DNA of 64,000 bases from Heterotrichella gracilis. Its lineage: Eukaryota > Sar > Xanthophyceae > Tribonematales > Xanthonemataceae. The notes beneath the pieces were generated by a model. The model was not told the origin of the DNA and ran no database searches. It was given only the letters and a program-made list of their open reading frames with translations. Location of the stretch: contig JAULBX010032367.1 of assembly GCA_032358255.1 (NCBI GenBank), forward strand, positions 98,548-162,547. The letters run 5' to 3'. The translations under genes were made by a program, and so were the position numbers. The stretch's first letter is position 1. The number at the start of each line of letters is the position of its first letter. Below are positions 33,576 to 45,049 of this stretch, one piece after another.

Positions 33576-36500
33576 TCACGCGTTCACCTTCTCCGAGCTC
33601 AGGTGCCTCTGCCCCTGGTCAGGCTCCACTGGCCCCTGGCTGGCAGTGCGCAGCCGGCCCTCGGCCTGCAGCTGCCGCAGGGCACCGTGCACGTACTCCA
33701 TCACCGCCTCATTGGTCCAGGGGGCGCCTGAGGGATGGGGAGATGAGTGGGTGGGTGGGATCGGGCGTGTGGGGAGGGGAGAGGCATAGGGCGTTGGTTG
33801 ATGAAGCCGGTGAGAGCCCTTATTGGTGAAGGTCAGGGTGCTCTGTGCTAATGGTGGGTTGCCCGGCCAAGTCCATGTTGGCCATCAGTAGTGTGGCACC
33901 ATGCTTGCTCAGGTTGTAAAGGGGTGAGAAAGCATTGTCGGGTATCGCATTGAAACCACACCTACAGTAAGCGCTGCCAGGCCGACTACGTTGCGCACTG
34001 CAGCTACTGCAACAGGCAACTCTTTAAACCCTCATGTGGTTGCGTACCGAATGGTGCGTTGGGTCCCGACACCCATCCCAGGTGGCCGCCATAGGGTGTG
34101 GTGACCAGTATACAGTTAGGGTTTGCCTTCAGCTCCTCGTAGGGTATGGCTTCCTTGGGCGCAATGGGGTCGTCCTCAGCCTGCCAAAAAACACAAATGA
34201 ATAATTACAGAAAAGGGACGAAAACAGAGAGAAACAAATATGCGTGAACATCTCCTGCGTATGAGCTCCGCGAGTCAGAGAGGGTGCACATGCGTCAAGC
34301 GTGGCGTGTGGCCAGAATGAGTGTGCATGGCGTGCACCAGCAAGGAGATATCACTGCGCATTTTCTAAGGTAACATGCGCAGGGGCATGACTGTGACAAA
34401 CTATGCAGGGGTTGGCAGGTGCTGAGTACGCCATAGCGAACGACGAAAGAAAATAGTAAACGCAGATTTTGACTTCACGTTGTTGCCATGCCAGCAATCT
34501 ATTTGCAGCTTGTGCATGTGGTGCTGCTGGTGATGGTTAACCCATGCACGCCACCTCTGTCAACCAGATGGAGTCCCAAGCACCCACCTGAATGCACAGC
34601 AGCGGTATCCTGACCTTTGGCACAGACAGGTGGCTGCCTGACCCGGCATAGTAGGCATCCACGCTGGGCCACCCTGCACACAAGGCACAAACACCACAAT
34701 TTAGAAAAATGGATTTATTGTATATGTGTTTTATATAAGAATGAATACATTGATTTTACATAGGCTGGGCCACTCGGTACACCGGCGCAAACCCTGGTGC
34801 AGCATCACATCATGTACATCGCCAATGCATCCAGACCGCACCACCTGTGATTCAGCACAAGCAACAAAGGGATCTCAACAGCAGTCCTCATCTCTGCTGC
34901 AACCCGCACCGAATGACACGCGTGTGATCGCGTCATCGAAATCGCGGATGGTCCTGGACGTCATGGCCACATCCGGCCGGTATTCCCCCCCGATGCCCTC
35001 AAACAGGTGCGCGTGGGCGCGGAAGATGCGGCGCAGGCCATAGCCCAGGTTCCAGTTGTAGATCTGGTTGAAGCCCTTCTGGAAGTTCTGGTCCGAGATG
35101 GTCTGTGCACACCGGAAACTGATTTTAAATCTTCTACTTCATTATTACAAGATTTACAAGATTTATTTGACAGTCACATTCAGGGAGCCAACCCAGACTC
35201 GCAAGACTGTTGGGGGCGCTTAAAGAAGTCACCCCGCAGTATTCTATTTTATAGTATTGGATTTTTTACCAGTTTTTTACTATCGACTCCGCAGGTGAGT
35301 GGGCCTACTATAATTGGAGCATGCATTCAGCAACAGAATTGCAGTACCATCCCCATTGGACTTGCAACATGTGGTCAACGGCACGCCACCTCCTGCTCGC
35401 CACCCCCACTTCACCCGCCATCCACCAGCTCAAATAGGTTGCACAAGGACCACACCCCATGCGCCCTCCACCCACCGAATTCTCAATAAATTGCACAAGC
35501 ACCACCCCCCTTGCGCCCGCCACCCACCAGGTTGAATGGGTTGCACATGGACACAGCTGCCTGCAGTGGCGTGCAGTCCTCCTCCTCCCCCAGGTAGCGC
35601 ACCAGGATGTTGGCTCCCAGGGACCAGCCAGCGGCAAGCAGCGGCGCATCCGGGAACTTCTTCTGGACATGCGCCACCACCGCCCTGCACATGGGTGGTT
35701 AGGGTTTAGGGTTTTTGCCTGGACGTGCGACACCACCGCCCTGCGCATGGGTGAGTAGGGTTTAGGGTTTTTCGCCTGGATGTGCGCCACCACCGCCCTG
35801 CGCATGGGTGTCTAAGGTTTAGGGTTTTGCGTGGGCGTGCGCCACCACCGCTCTGCGCATGGGTGTTTAGGGGTTAGGGTTTTGCCTGGACGTGCGCCGC
35901 CACCGCCCTGCGCATGGGTGTCTAGGGGTTGGGGTTTTGCATGGGCATGGGTGCAGGACGTGCGTAGCCACTGCCCTGTGCATGGGTGTTTAGCGTGTAG
36001 GGTTTTGCCTGGGTATGGGTGCAGGCCAGTCGGCAGAACAACCATGAGGATCTTGCTTGGGCAAGCATGCGCGCATCGAGTTCCTCATGTGGCACCCCCA
36101 TCGCCCTTGTTCTAGACTGGGGCATGGGCCAGGGCTGGGTTTTGCTGGACGGTGGTGGCAGTCTAGAACCCAGGTTGCTCAACCCGCGCAAGGGCGCACA
36201 TGGCTGAGCACCTAAGGGTGCTGGCAGACCCTAAGGGTGCTGGCTGACCCTAAGGGTGCTGGCTGACCTGAGGTCTCCTGTGAACGACGCGGAGTATAAC
36301 TGCGGGGATGTGACGGGGCCGTCGCTGGTCCCCCTGCTGTTGAACACCACCGGCCGGATGCCGTCCTGCCGCGCGCGCTGCACCATGTGCTGCACGTAGG
36401 TGTCGTGGCTGCCCCCCGTCAGTCCCGGGAGCAGGATGAGCACGGTGGCGGTGCTGGGGAGGGCCTGGGGAACGAAAAGGAAAATTTGTCAGTAGTGTAA

Positions 36501-37340
36501 ATAGGTATGAAAGGTTTCCCTGGCCTTGCAGCAGGATGCGCACTGTGCTGGGGAGGGCCTGGGGAATCCACCAGTAGTCAGCAAGGAGTGCACCTGTTGC
36601 CCAACTGGCAGTGCCGCAGCAACGCATGGAATGGGATGGTGCGGTGCTTGGCAATGGGTTTGTGCCATCAAAAAACAAGAGGAGAGAAAAAGAAGAAGAA
36701 AAACGTGACCGGCAATGCATGTGTGGCCAGGAGGTGATCTGAGCCCCACTGCTTCTGCGCACAAAGATACACTTCTGATTCGTGACCATAGAAAAGATGA
36801 ATATAGTCCCCAGTGTTTCCTGGGGATTGTGCTGGTGCCCACCTCGTCATCGCCTTCAAGGTAGTCAATGGCCACCGTGCCCTTGTCTGGCATGGACAGC
36901 AGCTCCCGTTCGTACACCACACCGGGAGCCGTCCTCGTCCTTGCGGCGAAGATGGTCTCTATGTGGGGATTCGTGAGGATGAAGCTGTAGGGGACATAGG
37001 GCTCGGAGAACAGCGGGCAGCCCTCTAGGATCGTGCTGTTGCGCTCTGTGGCCTTGAAGAACACCTTTGGGTTGCTTGCCTTGGCGTTCCACAGCATCTT
37101 GGTTCCAATCGCAGCCGAGGCCAGGACCACTGCCGCTGCAACGTACGGGTGGCCCAGGCTCGCTGAAACTCGCACGCCTTTCCCACTGCTGCTGCTGAAA
37201 TGCCTAGGTCTGCTCACTAGCGTTCGCACCCCATATACAACTGCACGGTGCTGCAGTGCCACTCTCCCACTGTGACTTGCGATCTGGCTGCAACGGTTGG
37301 ATCCAGACAACCCAACTGACTGCATGCAGGCCAGCTTCAT
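33576..37340 (-). CDS. EMB8/ABHD-type alpha/beta hydrolase
   Basis: The 471-residue model has exons 37340-36843, 36464-36268, 35684-35528, 35102-34910, 34673-34588, 34180-34048 and 33727-33576; all phases close. It matches the YheT/EMB8/ABHD1-3 family: an N-terminal hydrophobic segment (VAAAVVLASAAIG) after a basic presequence, NPHIETIFAARTR, the oxyanion region LILLPGLTGGSHDTYV, RPVVFNSRGTSDGPV, the nucleophile elbow AAGWSLGANIL, GFNQIYNWNLGYGL, FDDAITRVSFGWPSVDAYY, an acid site in AEDDPIAP and the catalytic His in PYGGHLGWV. Members are membrane-associated esterases or lipases; the substrate is unknown. Three splice boundaries of this gene are embedded in tandem repeats and its start codon lies in a dispersed repeat. 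Confidence 0.92.
35386..35530 (-). repeat. Tandem copies of the exon-3 donor boundary
   Basis: Three diverged units of about 55-60 bases. In the gene sense each reads (C)TTGTGCAA.. or ATGTGCAACC.. followed by a donor: CTG|GTGGGTGGCGGG (the real one), TCG|GTGGGTGGAGGG and CTG|GTGGATGGCGGG. The 3' end of exon 3 with its splice donor has been duplicated downstream into the intron. Confidence 0.85.
35675..36025 (-). repeat. Tandem copies of the exon-3 acceptor boundary with telomere-like core
   Basis: Six units of about 56-68 bases. Each, in the gene sense, carries CCCTAAAC-like sequence, ACCCATGCGCAG and then GGCGGTGGTGGCGCACGTCC, the first bases of exon 3. The innermost unit is the functional boundary at 35684; the outer five lie in the intron and diverge progressively. 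Confidence 0.9.
36206..36268 (-). repeat. Minisatellite spanning the exon-2 splice donor
   Basis: Three units of about 19 bases (cctaagggtgctggctgac). In the gene sense each unit begins GTCAGCC or GTCTGCC, so the donor of exon 2 (GTCAGC) is reiterated twice downstream. Confidence 0.85.
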
Positions 37341-37653
37341 AGTCTGTCAACACTCCTGCTTTGGGTGTCTGCGCACCCCAGGATGGCAGTGCGCTAGCTC
37401 CCTGGAAGTTGCGAGAGGGCGGACCGGCACAGCACAAGGGTGTCGGTTTGTGAAGCGGCACACCAAGTTTTTTTAGCAATGACACAGGAGTGCGGCGCTT
37501 TGGGACCCCTGTATTCCTTTTGCAACAGCGATGCATGCATTGCAGCTTTTCTGTGGCTTATGATCATCAGGGCCCTGAGTAATCAATGGCCCCGTTTCGA
37601 CTAATACATTTTGGTTTTACCCCTTCAGTTGACCCATTCTTTTGTGTGACTTG
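37309..37653 (+). repeat. Dispersed repeat A, copy 1
   Basis: Shared blocks with copies 2 and 3 include aacccaactgactgc, gcggaccggcaca, a CACACCAAGTTT stretch, TGCATGCATTG, ccctgagtaatca and GGCCCCGTTTC. It overlaps the hydrolase start codon at 37340. Confidence 0.85.
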
Positions 37654-37749
37654 AAACAGACAGAGGGTGGGGGTGAAGCTGATGCTTGCGTGCGTGCAAG
37701 TATTACTGTCCAGCGCAGCGCATAGGTACGACATGGGTTGCTCAGTGCT

Positions 37750-37985
37750 GGGGGAGGGTGTGGGGGGGGGATTGACGCTGCTAGCCGAGAGTGAATGCAT
37801 TGCACAAAATTTATTCCATTCTTGCAGTACAGCGCATGGAAAGATGTGGATTGTGCAGTGCTTGGTATAATTGGAGGAGGGTGGCGTGTTAAAGTTTCAT
37901 GCGCATTTTATTTCATGCACATCACTGTGCATGGGAATGGAGGGGGGGGCAGCAGCGCTTTGTGAGGGTGTGGGGGATTAAGGGC
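37750..37985 (+). repeat. Dispersed repeat B, copy 1
   Basis: Shares with 42003-42245 a G-rich start, attgacgctgct, ttgcagtacagcgcatgg, GGATTGTGCAGTGCTT, a gcacagtgcatgggaatgg-like block and a closing GTGTGGGG.ATTA. I recognise no coding or TIR structure. Confidence 0.75.
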
Positions 37986-38575
37986 TGATACTTCCCGCAC
38001 CTGATTCACGCATTGCATATGATATAAGCACACTACACATGCAGCATATGGTAATGGGTGGGTTCGGCAGGCTTTGGGAGGTGACGCCGGTGCTTTGCAT
38101 GTGCGCAATCCATTCATGCGCATAGCACAGGGCATGGGAAAGGTATGGAATTACAAGGCAACCTGCTGAAGCAGTTTCTCTACAAGCATGTCCCTGTGCC
38201 GCAGCAGTAATGCAATGCCAAAGGTTGCAGTCACCAGTGCGGCGCAGCGACATACCAACACTCCTGATGGTGTGCGTGTGCCCCTGCATGCCTCTGGTAT
38301 GCCTAGCCTCCAGCAACAGCTCGGCACAAACAGCGCAGAGGCTCTGCTGTCCTGCGGCTTTCACAGTAGGCCCCGCACCCCCCTCCACACTAGCCCCATG
38401 CTCGGCAACGCCGCCTCTACATACAGCCCCACCAAGCCAAGGTCCCAAAAGCCTAGCTAGTGCTTGTGCTGTTTCCCCATGGCATGGCATAGATTGCATC
38501 GAATTGCGTTGATGTATCGAACGCTGCCAGGGCTGTAGGCACTTTGCCGCCCGTCGAGTGCAGGACTGGCGTGGG
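37986..38575. other. Non-assigned region downstream of the tail-anchored gene
   Basis: Open frames exist on both strands (minus 37978-38499; plus 38188-38460) with mixed composition and no recognisable domain. I cannot tell whether either is real. Confidence 0.3.
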
Positions 38576-40661
38576 TCATGGGGTCAAGCTGGCTGGCGGG
38601 GTAATTGGTGAAGCCATCAGGATTATGGCAAAGACGAGCACAATGCCAATGAAAACCCATCCTGGCTGGAAGGGTACCCTCCTGGCTAGATTCCCTGCAC
38701 CAGAAAAGGAAATGAGGTCAGTGGGTGCATGGATTGAGCTTTATGTGCAGCCCAGTTCACTGGCCTTCTTCATGAGGGGTCCGGCACATTCTGTATGCAT
38801 CCTTGAAGTACACTAGTATCTGCTTTACCAAGAAAATGGCAGCTTACACCATGGCAAGCTTACCTGGATGTGCATTCAATTCCTGTCTCAGTTCCTCCAG
38901 GCGGCTTTGGTATATGCCTTCCAGAACCAATTTCTGGTCCCTGAGAACCAGGTTCTGGTCCCTGAGTTCATCAAGATGTGCCCTCAGGTTTTGGTACTTG
39001 ACCTGCCGATTAGCTACTTGTGCTTGAGCATCATCTGCAGCGGCAGTAGGCCCTGTTAAAAGGACATAATCACTGACATCTTAGCCACTGATAAGGACGT
39101 CGCAGTGCTCAAGCATCCTTGTCCATATCTACATGTAATGGTTTGTTACAACCAGCTGCAACAGCAAAATACCATTGCTGCATGGACTATAACATCCCAT
39201 GTTGGTGGTGAAGTACTTGAAGTCAAGGACACACACTGTATGGCAAACATACTTGAGCACTGCAACGCCCTGTTGGTGGCAATCCATTGGTGCATGGACT
39301 AATGCATCATATGTTGGGGTACTTGAAATTAAGGACACAAACTGTATGGCCTTTATCTTCAAGCAGAGTTAGCAATGCGGCACGAATCGCTAGCAGCACA
39401 GAACAGTTGGCACAATGGCATAATGGCATAACTTACCATTTGCCTGCCCCACATGCAGCATTTCTGCGTTGTCTTGCATGACTCCTGACTGGTAAAATAC
39501 CGTACTGGTCCAGGAGAATGGGGGGCCAAATGGGTCTTCTGCTACAACTGTGAAACACCGCCGCCCTGTGACAAGTTCAAGAGGATACGTGCATGCCATT
39601 GACAAGAAAACTTTGTGCGACCAGTGTGCATGCATGGTGAAGTGGGCAGCGATATGCTGTTAAAAACAACTCTCACCTTTTCTTGACACCCTATCCAAAG
39701 CTCCTTGTTCTCTGTCCCGCCCAACTGCAGCTTCCAGATGGTCTGCAATGGGGTGTAAGGTTGCTGGTAATAGAGAAGCAGGCAGAGCAGTTCACAGAGA
39801 TACAAGTCATTCCTTCGAATGGGTTGCTATTTTTAAGAACTTCCTTCAAGGCGGAAGTGGGGTCAGAGCAGGTACGCCATAAGAAGAGGGTTCACGACAG
39901 CAATGTCAGCAATGTCATTTGATACCTGATGGAGGCGACGACAGCTTCCTCTCGCTATGTTTCTTGAGGGTATGCCAGAATGGCGTCAGCTGTAGATGGG
40001 TTCTTAGTAACTCAGCTCAAAGTTCCCCGTAATGACCACTCGCCAAAAATGGTTGGGGGCTGTATACTTCTGGAGGTCTACAGGCAGGCCTTCATTTTAA
40101 TGTCAATATTGTCACAAATTTTATGGGCTTTTTGCTGAATGCGCAGCAATCCTGGCAAGGGTAGGACATTCAAGCGCACAAGTTAACAGGTGATAAGTGG
40201 GTTTCAAGCTGTTGTGGTGGTTCAAGAAGTTGCTGACGGTTGGCCACCGTCGCCGAAAACACACATGCCACCACCCACATGCATGCATGCATGCATGCAT
40301 AAACCAGCCGTTTTGAGCCTCAGTTTTCCCGCAGACATTCATATATATATGCCCGATTTTAGGAATGTAACAATATGCTATTATTGATATGGGTCAGCTG
40401 CAACACTTCCAGAGCGATATGTGTATCGATATATGTATATACAGCCCAAGTTGACCACTCGGCTGCAACAACCTTGCCACGAAACAGCAGTGCATGGTTA
40501 ATACGGAGTGTTGTTGAGAACGCAAGCGTCTGATAGCGTCAACCGGTAATAGGGCCCTTTTTAGGAACTGCACCTGCGCAAGTACAGTCTGGCAGTGGTG
40601 GGCCCAGTTGCCATGCATGGGTTCTATCAAAGGCCCCATTACAACCACATGCAAGGGGGAC
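38576..40661 (-). CDS. Tail-anchored coiled-coil protein (5' end unresolved)
   Basis: Not recognised. Exons 40661-40574 (tentative), 39843-39804, 39742-39677, 39547-39437, 39052-38864 and 38694-38576 join with matching phases. Seen in order: EVLKNSNPFEGM, a charged helix (AAVGRDREQGALDRVSRK), EDPFGPPFSW, then a long coiled coil (VKYQNLRAHLDELRDQNL, LRDQKLVLEGIYQSRLEEL) containing an internal LVLRDQ repeat. A single C-terminal TM segment (WVFIGIVLVFAIILMA) and an 11-residue tail follow. This is the topology of a tail-anchored ER, mitochondrial or vesicle protein such as a tether or SNARE-like factor, but no SNARE layer or MSP domain is evident. The start codon was not found and may lie beyond 40661. 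Confidence 0.5.
40279..40300. repeat. (TGCA)n simple repeat
   Basis: Five to six tandem ATGC units forming a self-complementary tract. Confidence 0.95.
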
Positions 40662-42002
40662 CTGCGCAATAGGTATATCGAGGCCGAAGAAGCAGGGTGT
40701 ATTGAAGTACTATGTGTTAAGATTCCAAGCTGTTGCTGGTTTGTTTTCAAGTCAGAGAGTCAACTGTGGAGTTTTGCTGGTTCTTGGGTCATCGTGAAAC
40801 TAGTACACCTAAAGCTCCGGGGGCTCAGGTGCCGAGGTTGGCACTAAACTGCATTGCCAATTGCATGCTGCATATGAATTGCAGCATGTGCTTGCTGCGC
40901 GCGTCGTGTAGGGCATGGTGCATCATGTATGTCGCCGTGCGCCACCAGACAGAGACCCAGCTGGACACTGGTGCCAGCCAGGGCTGCAAGTTGCAGGTTG
41001 AACCTGGCCAGCATTTGGTGTGTGACTGAAAAGCATGATCCGATTGTGCCAGGCATCCATTGTACATTGTATTAAGGAGTAGCGCTTCACTGTTTAGGTT
41101 GCGTCATCAACACCAAGCCGGTCTGAAGCTGTTGCTGAGCGGGGAGCATGGGCAAGGCAAGTTTCCACCAGTTGCAGAATTTGATGATCGGATGGCCACA
41201 TCCAGCTGTAAAGGGTACCACCTGCACATGTAAACCACAAGGGAATGCTGGCAAATGAAAATAGATTTACACGAAAAATGCATGTGCCATAAGCCTATGC
41301 ACCATCTGCAGCGGGTATGGAAAGACCAGGGGCACACCACCACCCTTGGTCCACGTGCGCAGTACTGCGATCTGCAAGGCACTAGATGTTGCAAATCACA
41401 CTAACAAATGGCCAACTCGAATTGTACTGTGGTGTGCATGTGCGGGTGGTCAGGCTGGGCGATGTTGGCTTCACACAGGTTCAAGCAGTCGCACAGCCAC
41501 TCTCTGTGCCTACCACTCCAGTCCCACCATTGGCGCAACTACCTGGGCAGCCTGCACCGGCCACCAGCCCCAAATTCCACGGCGGCCCATCCACACGTCT
41601 GGCACAGGCTCCGCAGGCAGTGCATGGGACAGACAGTCAGCTAGCCAAACAGGATTGGTGCTGTTCTGAACCAAGAAGCAGCATATGCAGCAGCCGCCAC
41701 CATCATCGCGGTCATTGGCCCAGTCACATTCGGCAGGCGGCAGGTTCATAGCTGGTCTACTCAACAGCCTGACACAGTATGGACCCATGTAAGGTCCCCC
41801 ATGGTGTCCTTTACTCCTCTGTCAGACACCCCACCCGCCACCCATTTGAGGCAACCCCCACCATCCTCTACAGCGCAGTGCCCCACCACCACCACGCCAC
41901 CACCACCCTACACAGTACAGTGCCCCCACCCTCCACAGTGGCGTCATTATCCACATCTGTGAGGCTGTCGCTGGCGCTGCAGCCCTTGGCGTTGCGCAAT
42001 TT

Positions 42003-42245
42003 TGGGAGAGGGTGAGGGGGTGACGCTACTAACTGAATTGCAACCTGCATGGCACGCACCATGCCCTTCTTTCCAATTTTGCAGTACAGTGCATGGGTGG
42101 ATGTTGGTTGTGCAGGGCTTAAGAAGGATGGGAGAGTTTTGGTGCTTGAGTTGCATGTGCAATTCAATTCACGCACAGCACAGTGCACGGGAATGGGGGG
42201 GTGAAAGTAGCGCTTGGTGACGCACCTGGGGTGTGGGGAATTAGA
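42003..42245 (+). repeat. Dispersed repeat B, copy 2
   Basis: Direct-orientation homologue of 37750-37985, sharing tgacgctact, ttgcagtacagtgcatgg, a TTGTGCAGGGCTT block and the GTGCACGGGAATGG block. Confidence 0.75.
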
Positions 42246-42825
42246 GGCTTTTGTGAATTTAGAGGCTTCTGTGCGCATGGCATGTCATGTCAGCCCATCA
42301 TCACACAGCCATAGCATGCCGCATGGGGGCGGCCACGGTGGATCTCATGCCGTGAATGAAGGTTGCAACCATGACGGGTGGCAGGACGCCACATGAAGGT
42401 TGTTTTATCCATGGGCATGTGCAGTGGCATGGAGCATGGATGCCGACAGAAAGAAGAAGAAAGAAACAGAACGCCCCCACACACGGCGGCAAACCACAAC
42501 CAGCAATGTTGAAAAACACAGACAAGCCGGGCAGCAACCAGTGGAACATGGCGTGGGACATAAAAGTGCAATTTGCAACCTTCATGACGTGGCGGACATG
42601 AGTGCATGTCTTGCATGTGCTCCATCCCATTTCCCCTCAACTTGCAATCAGCTGTGTCCCACAAGTTCTTTCTTTGCATTGCAAATAGAAAGGCTCTTGA
42701 TTAAAGAACAACATTTGCACAAACCCGTACACCCGCTGAGGCTCACTGCATTCAAGGACTAGGCACTGGAACGTTACATACTTGATTTGGCTGGCTCCTG
42801 CACAGGCACGTGAGATGGGTTCAAG

Positions 42826-42860
42826 GTTCAGGGTTTAGGGAAACCCTAAATCCCTAAACA
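42826..42860. repeat. Degenerate inverted telomere-like tract
   Basis: GGGTTTAGGG is followed directly by AAACCCTAAATCCCTAAAC, so telomere-type units meet head to head. Confidence 0.75.
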
Positions 42861-43482
42861 CCCTGCTGACCTGGATCATATCCAATCCGCGCCGCCCAAT
42901 CACAAACAGGCACGATCCGAGGGTGGTATAATACTTAGACTGAAGCCCTACGAGTCCCACAGTGGCACCCCCATATAAAGAGGCGCATGGACAGAGTGGT
43001 TGCTGACAGCCAGTGTAAAGCCTTCAGGTTGCTGGTCAGTCAGTCACTGTGCGCAGCAACAACCTGCCTTGTTGTTCTGATCTCAGCTTCCAGTAGGGCT
43101 ACAGAGTGTCGGGCTATGTCATGTCATTGATTTCAAGCTTCTGGTGCACTGGCTTGCTTCACGGTGGACATAGGTGGCGCACTTGGTTCAAGCAAGAGGC
43201 GTTTGCCAGCGGCATACTGAACTGAACGTCCCCGACCAACCAGGCACTGCCATAGCCTCAAAAGTTATGCTGCGGAGCCTGCTCTAACCATGCTGCGGAG
43301 CCTGCTCTACCCTTGAGGTCTTACTCCTGTGTGGCGCTGCCTAGTAGCCCAGATGCGTGTGGCACCACGACCACGCCCCTCTGTGCCAGGCTTTCGGAGC
43401 AGGCTCAGCTGACACAGCGTGGCTTCGCAGCCTGGTGCCAACCGCATATGGTTCACTGCCCAGCCCCAGGCAGCGCCCAAAC

Positions 43483-44189
43483 ATGAAGTCTGATTCTGAC
43501 TCACTCAGGGCCTGGACTGGCTCTGGCTTGAACTTCAAGGTACAGTGTCAACGACCTTGTCAGTGGGTACTTGCTTGCATGCACTGCATACAGTGCAAAC
43601 CATGCACAGCCACAGTGCAAGCCATGCACAGCCACCATTCAACTATGCGCTTCCAAAATCCAAGGACTTTATTTACACTGTCAGTGAGGAGACACTGACT
43701 CAGAGACTAATGGCTCCTGAAGTAGCCATTGCCAATGGGCCATGCACCAGACTTGCTGCAGTTTTGAATTCCCCTGATCTCATTGCGGCAGCCGAAGCAT
43801 GCAGGGTGCATGGAACACAGACAGCATGAGCAGTTGCTGGCCACTGCTGGCAACCATGGTCTGCTCATGCGCTGCATGCTGTCAACCCTGTCACCGGCAG
43901 TGGCTGTATGGCCCACGCGGCATCGTACTGAAACACGACATGTCGCCCGCCATCACGAACTTTGTGCACGCTGTACGTGCATGATGCAGATGATCTGCTG
44001 ACAGCCATGACACCCCACAAATTTGCAGTCTGGAAGCACAAGAAGGGGCACCCGAGCCAGGTCTATGTCTGCGTGCCATCACAAGCCATGGCTTACCCTG
44101 CCGTGAGTACCCTTTCCCCCTTCTTCCCATTGACCTGTCTGCCCTTCCCGCCCCTGTAGGGTGAGCTGGACCGCATCCACCTCCTCTGA
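43483..44189 (+). pseudogene. Small unassigned gene, apparently frameshifted
   Basis: Exons 43483-43539, 43632 to about 43806, about 43901-44103 and 44160-44189 join in phase to a protein with LNFKPPFNYALPKSKDFIYT, VAIANGPCTRLAAVLNSPDL, WLYGPRGIVLKHDMSPAITNF and a terminal GELDRIHLL. Between FVHAV and DADDLLTAMTPHKFAVW the frame must shift by one base (near 43968-43980), since the first frame stops at once and the second stays open to a good donor. This indicates a broken gene or a sequence error. A weak resemblance of the FVHAV...PHKFAVW part to stress-responsive A/B-barrel (Dabb) proteins is not enough to name it. Confidence 0.4.
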
Positions 44190-44325
44190 AAATATATGGA
44201 CACCCAACCACTTTAGTTTTTCACCACTGTTGTTGGTGCCTAAACCCCAACGTCACGGACAGACCGGTCTGCGACGAAAGAGTATAAACAACGGGGCCGA
44301 AAGTCGGCTAGTATCGCACAATGAA

Positions 44326-44650
44326 AACCCAACTGACTGCCCGCAGGCCCATAGTCTGTCAACCCTTTGTCTGCACCTCCACTATTCTAGCTCCCTGGAA
44401 GTGCGCAAAGGCGGACCGGCACAGCAAAGCTGTCGGTCTGGGAAAGTACACCAACGTTTGAGCGGTGACACAGGGTTTGCGGTGCGTTGGAAACCTGTTT
44501 GCCTTTCAACAAGAATGCATGCATGCATTGTCACAATGATTGTGTAATGATCAGTGCCCTGAGTAATCAGCGAGTGATCATTGGCCCCGTTTCAAATGAT
44601 AATCATTCTTGGGGTTTACCCCTGATGTAATTTTACTGGCCTTTTCAACT
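44326..44650 (+). repeat. Dispersed repeat A, copy 2
   Basis: Aligns along its whole length with copy 1, beginning aacccaactgactgc and including agtctgtcaac, agctccctggaagt, GCGGACCGGCACAGCA, tgcatgcattg and gccctgagtaatcag. Confidence 0.85.
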
Positions 44651-45049
44651 AAGTTCAAACTGAATCCCCTGGTTGTCCCTATTCTAGTCCCTGTTATACT
44701 TCAATTGTTCCCCCAAGCCTGCCCACCTCCCTACTGTTGTACAAATCCTACCCCATTATAAGCCATGCTAGCACAGGAGTGTGTCCCCTCAACACACAAG
44801 TGACCCCTCAATAGACGATCTGTCCCACATATTGCAAACAACTGGCTCCATGTGAGTTGGAATGCATGCCTCAAGTTTCCAAGATGCACTGTCACTTCAT
44901 CTTCTTCTCCAAGTCAACCTCAGCCTTGACTAGGCCATTGCACCTCCGACTCCCCCAGTACACCTTCCCACCACCTGAAAACAAACAAAGCGCACAGGTT
45001 AGGATAAGCCACGTGTGTCTCTCATCGTTCAGCAACAGCTGCATATCAG

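Larger units (their letters stand above)
40662..43482. other. Repeat-rich region without an assigned gene
   Basis: Contains repeat B copy 2 and a telomere-like tract. Open frames at 40844-41056 (minus) and 41386-41751 (plus, Pro-rich) have no domain or splice partners that I could establish. The 5' exon(s) of the tail-anchored gene may hide here. Confidence 0.4.

Noticed and set aside
33202-33579. Minus-strand open frame just downstream of the hydrolase stop
   Set aside because: Mixed composition, no start context and no phase-compatible neighbours; treated as 3' UTR or intergenic DNA.
40394-41751. Candidate genes from open frames at 40844-41056 (minus) and 41386-41751 (plus)
   Set aside because: No domain, splice partner or codon pattern distinguishes them from chance open frames; only the short 40574-40661 segment fits a phased model.
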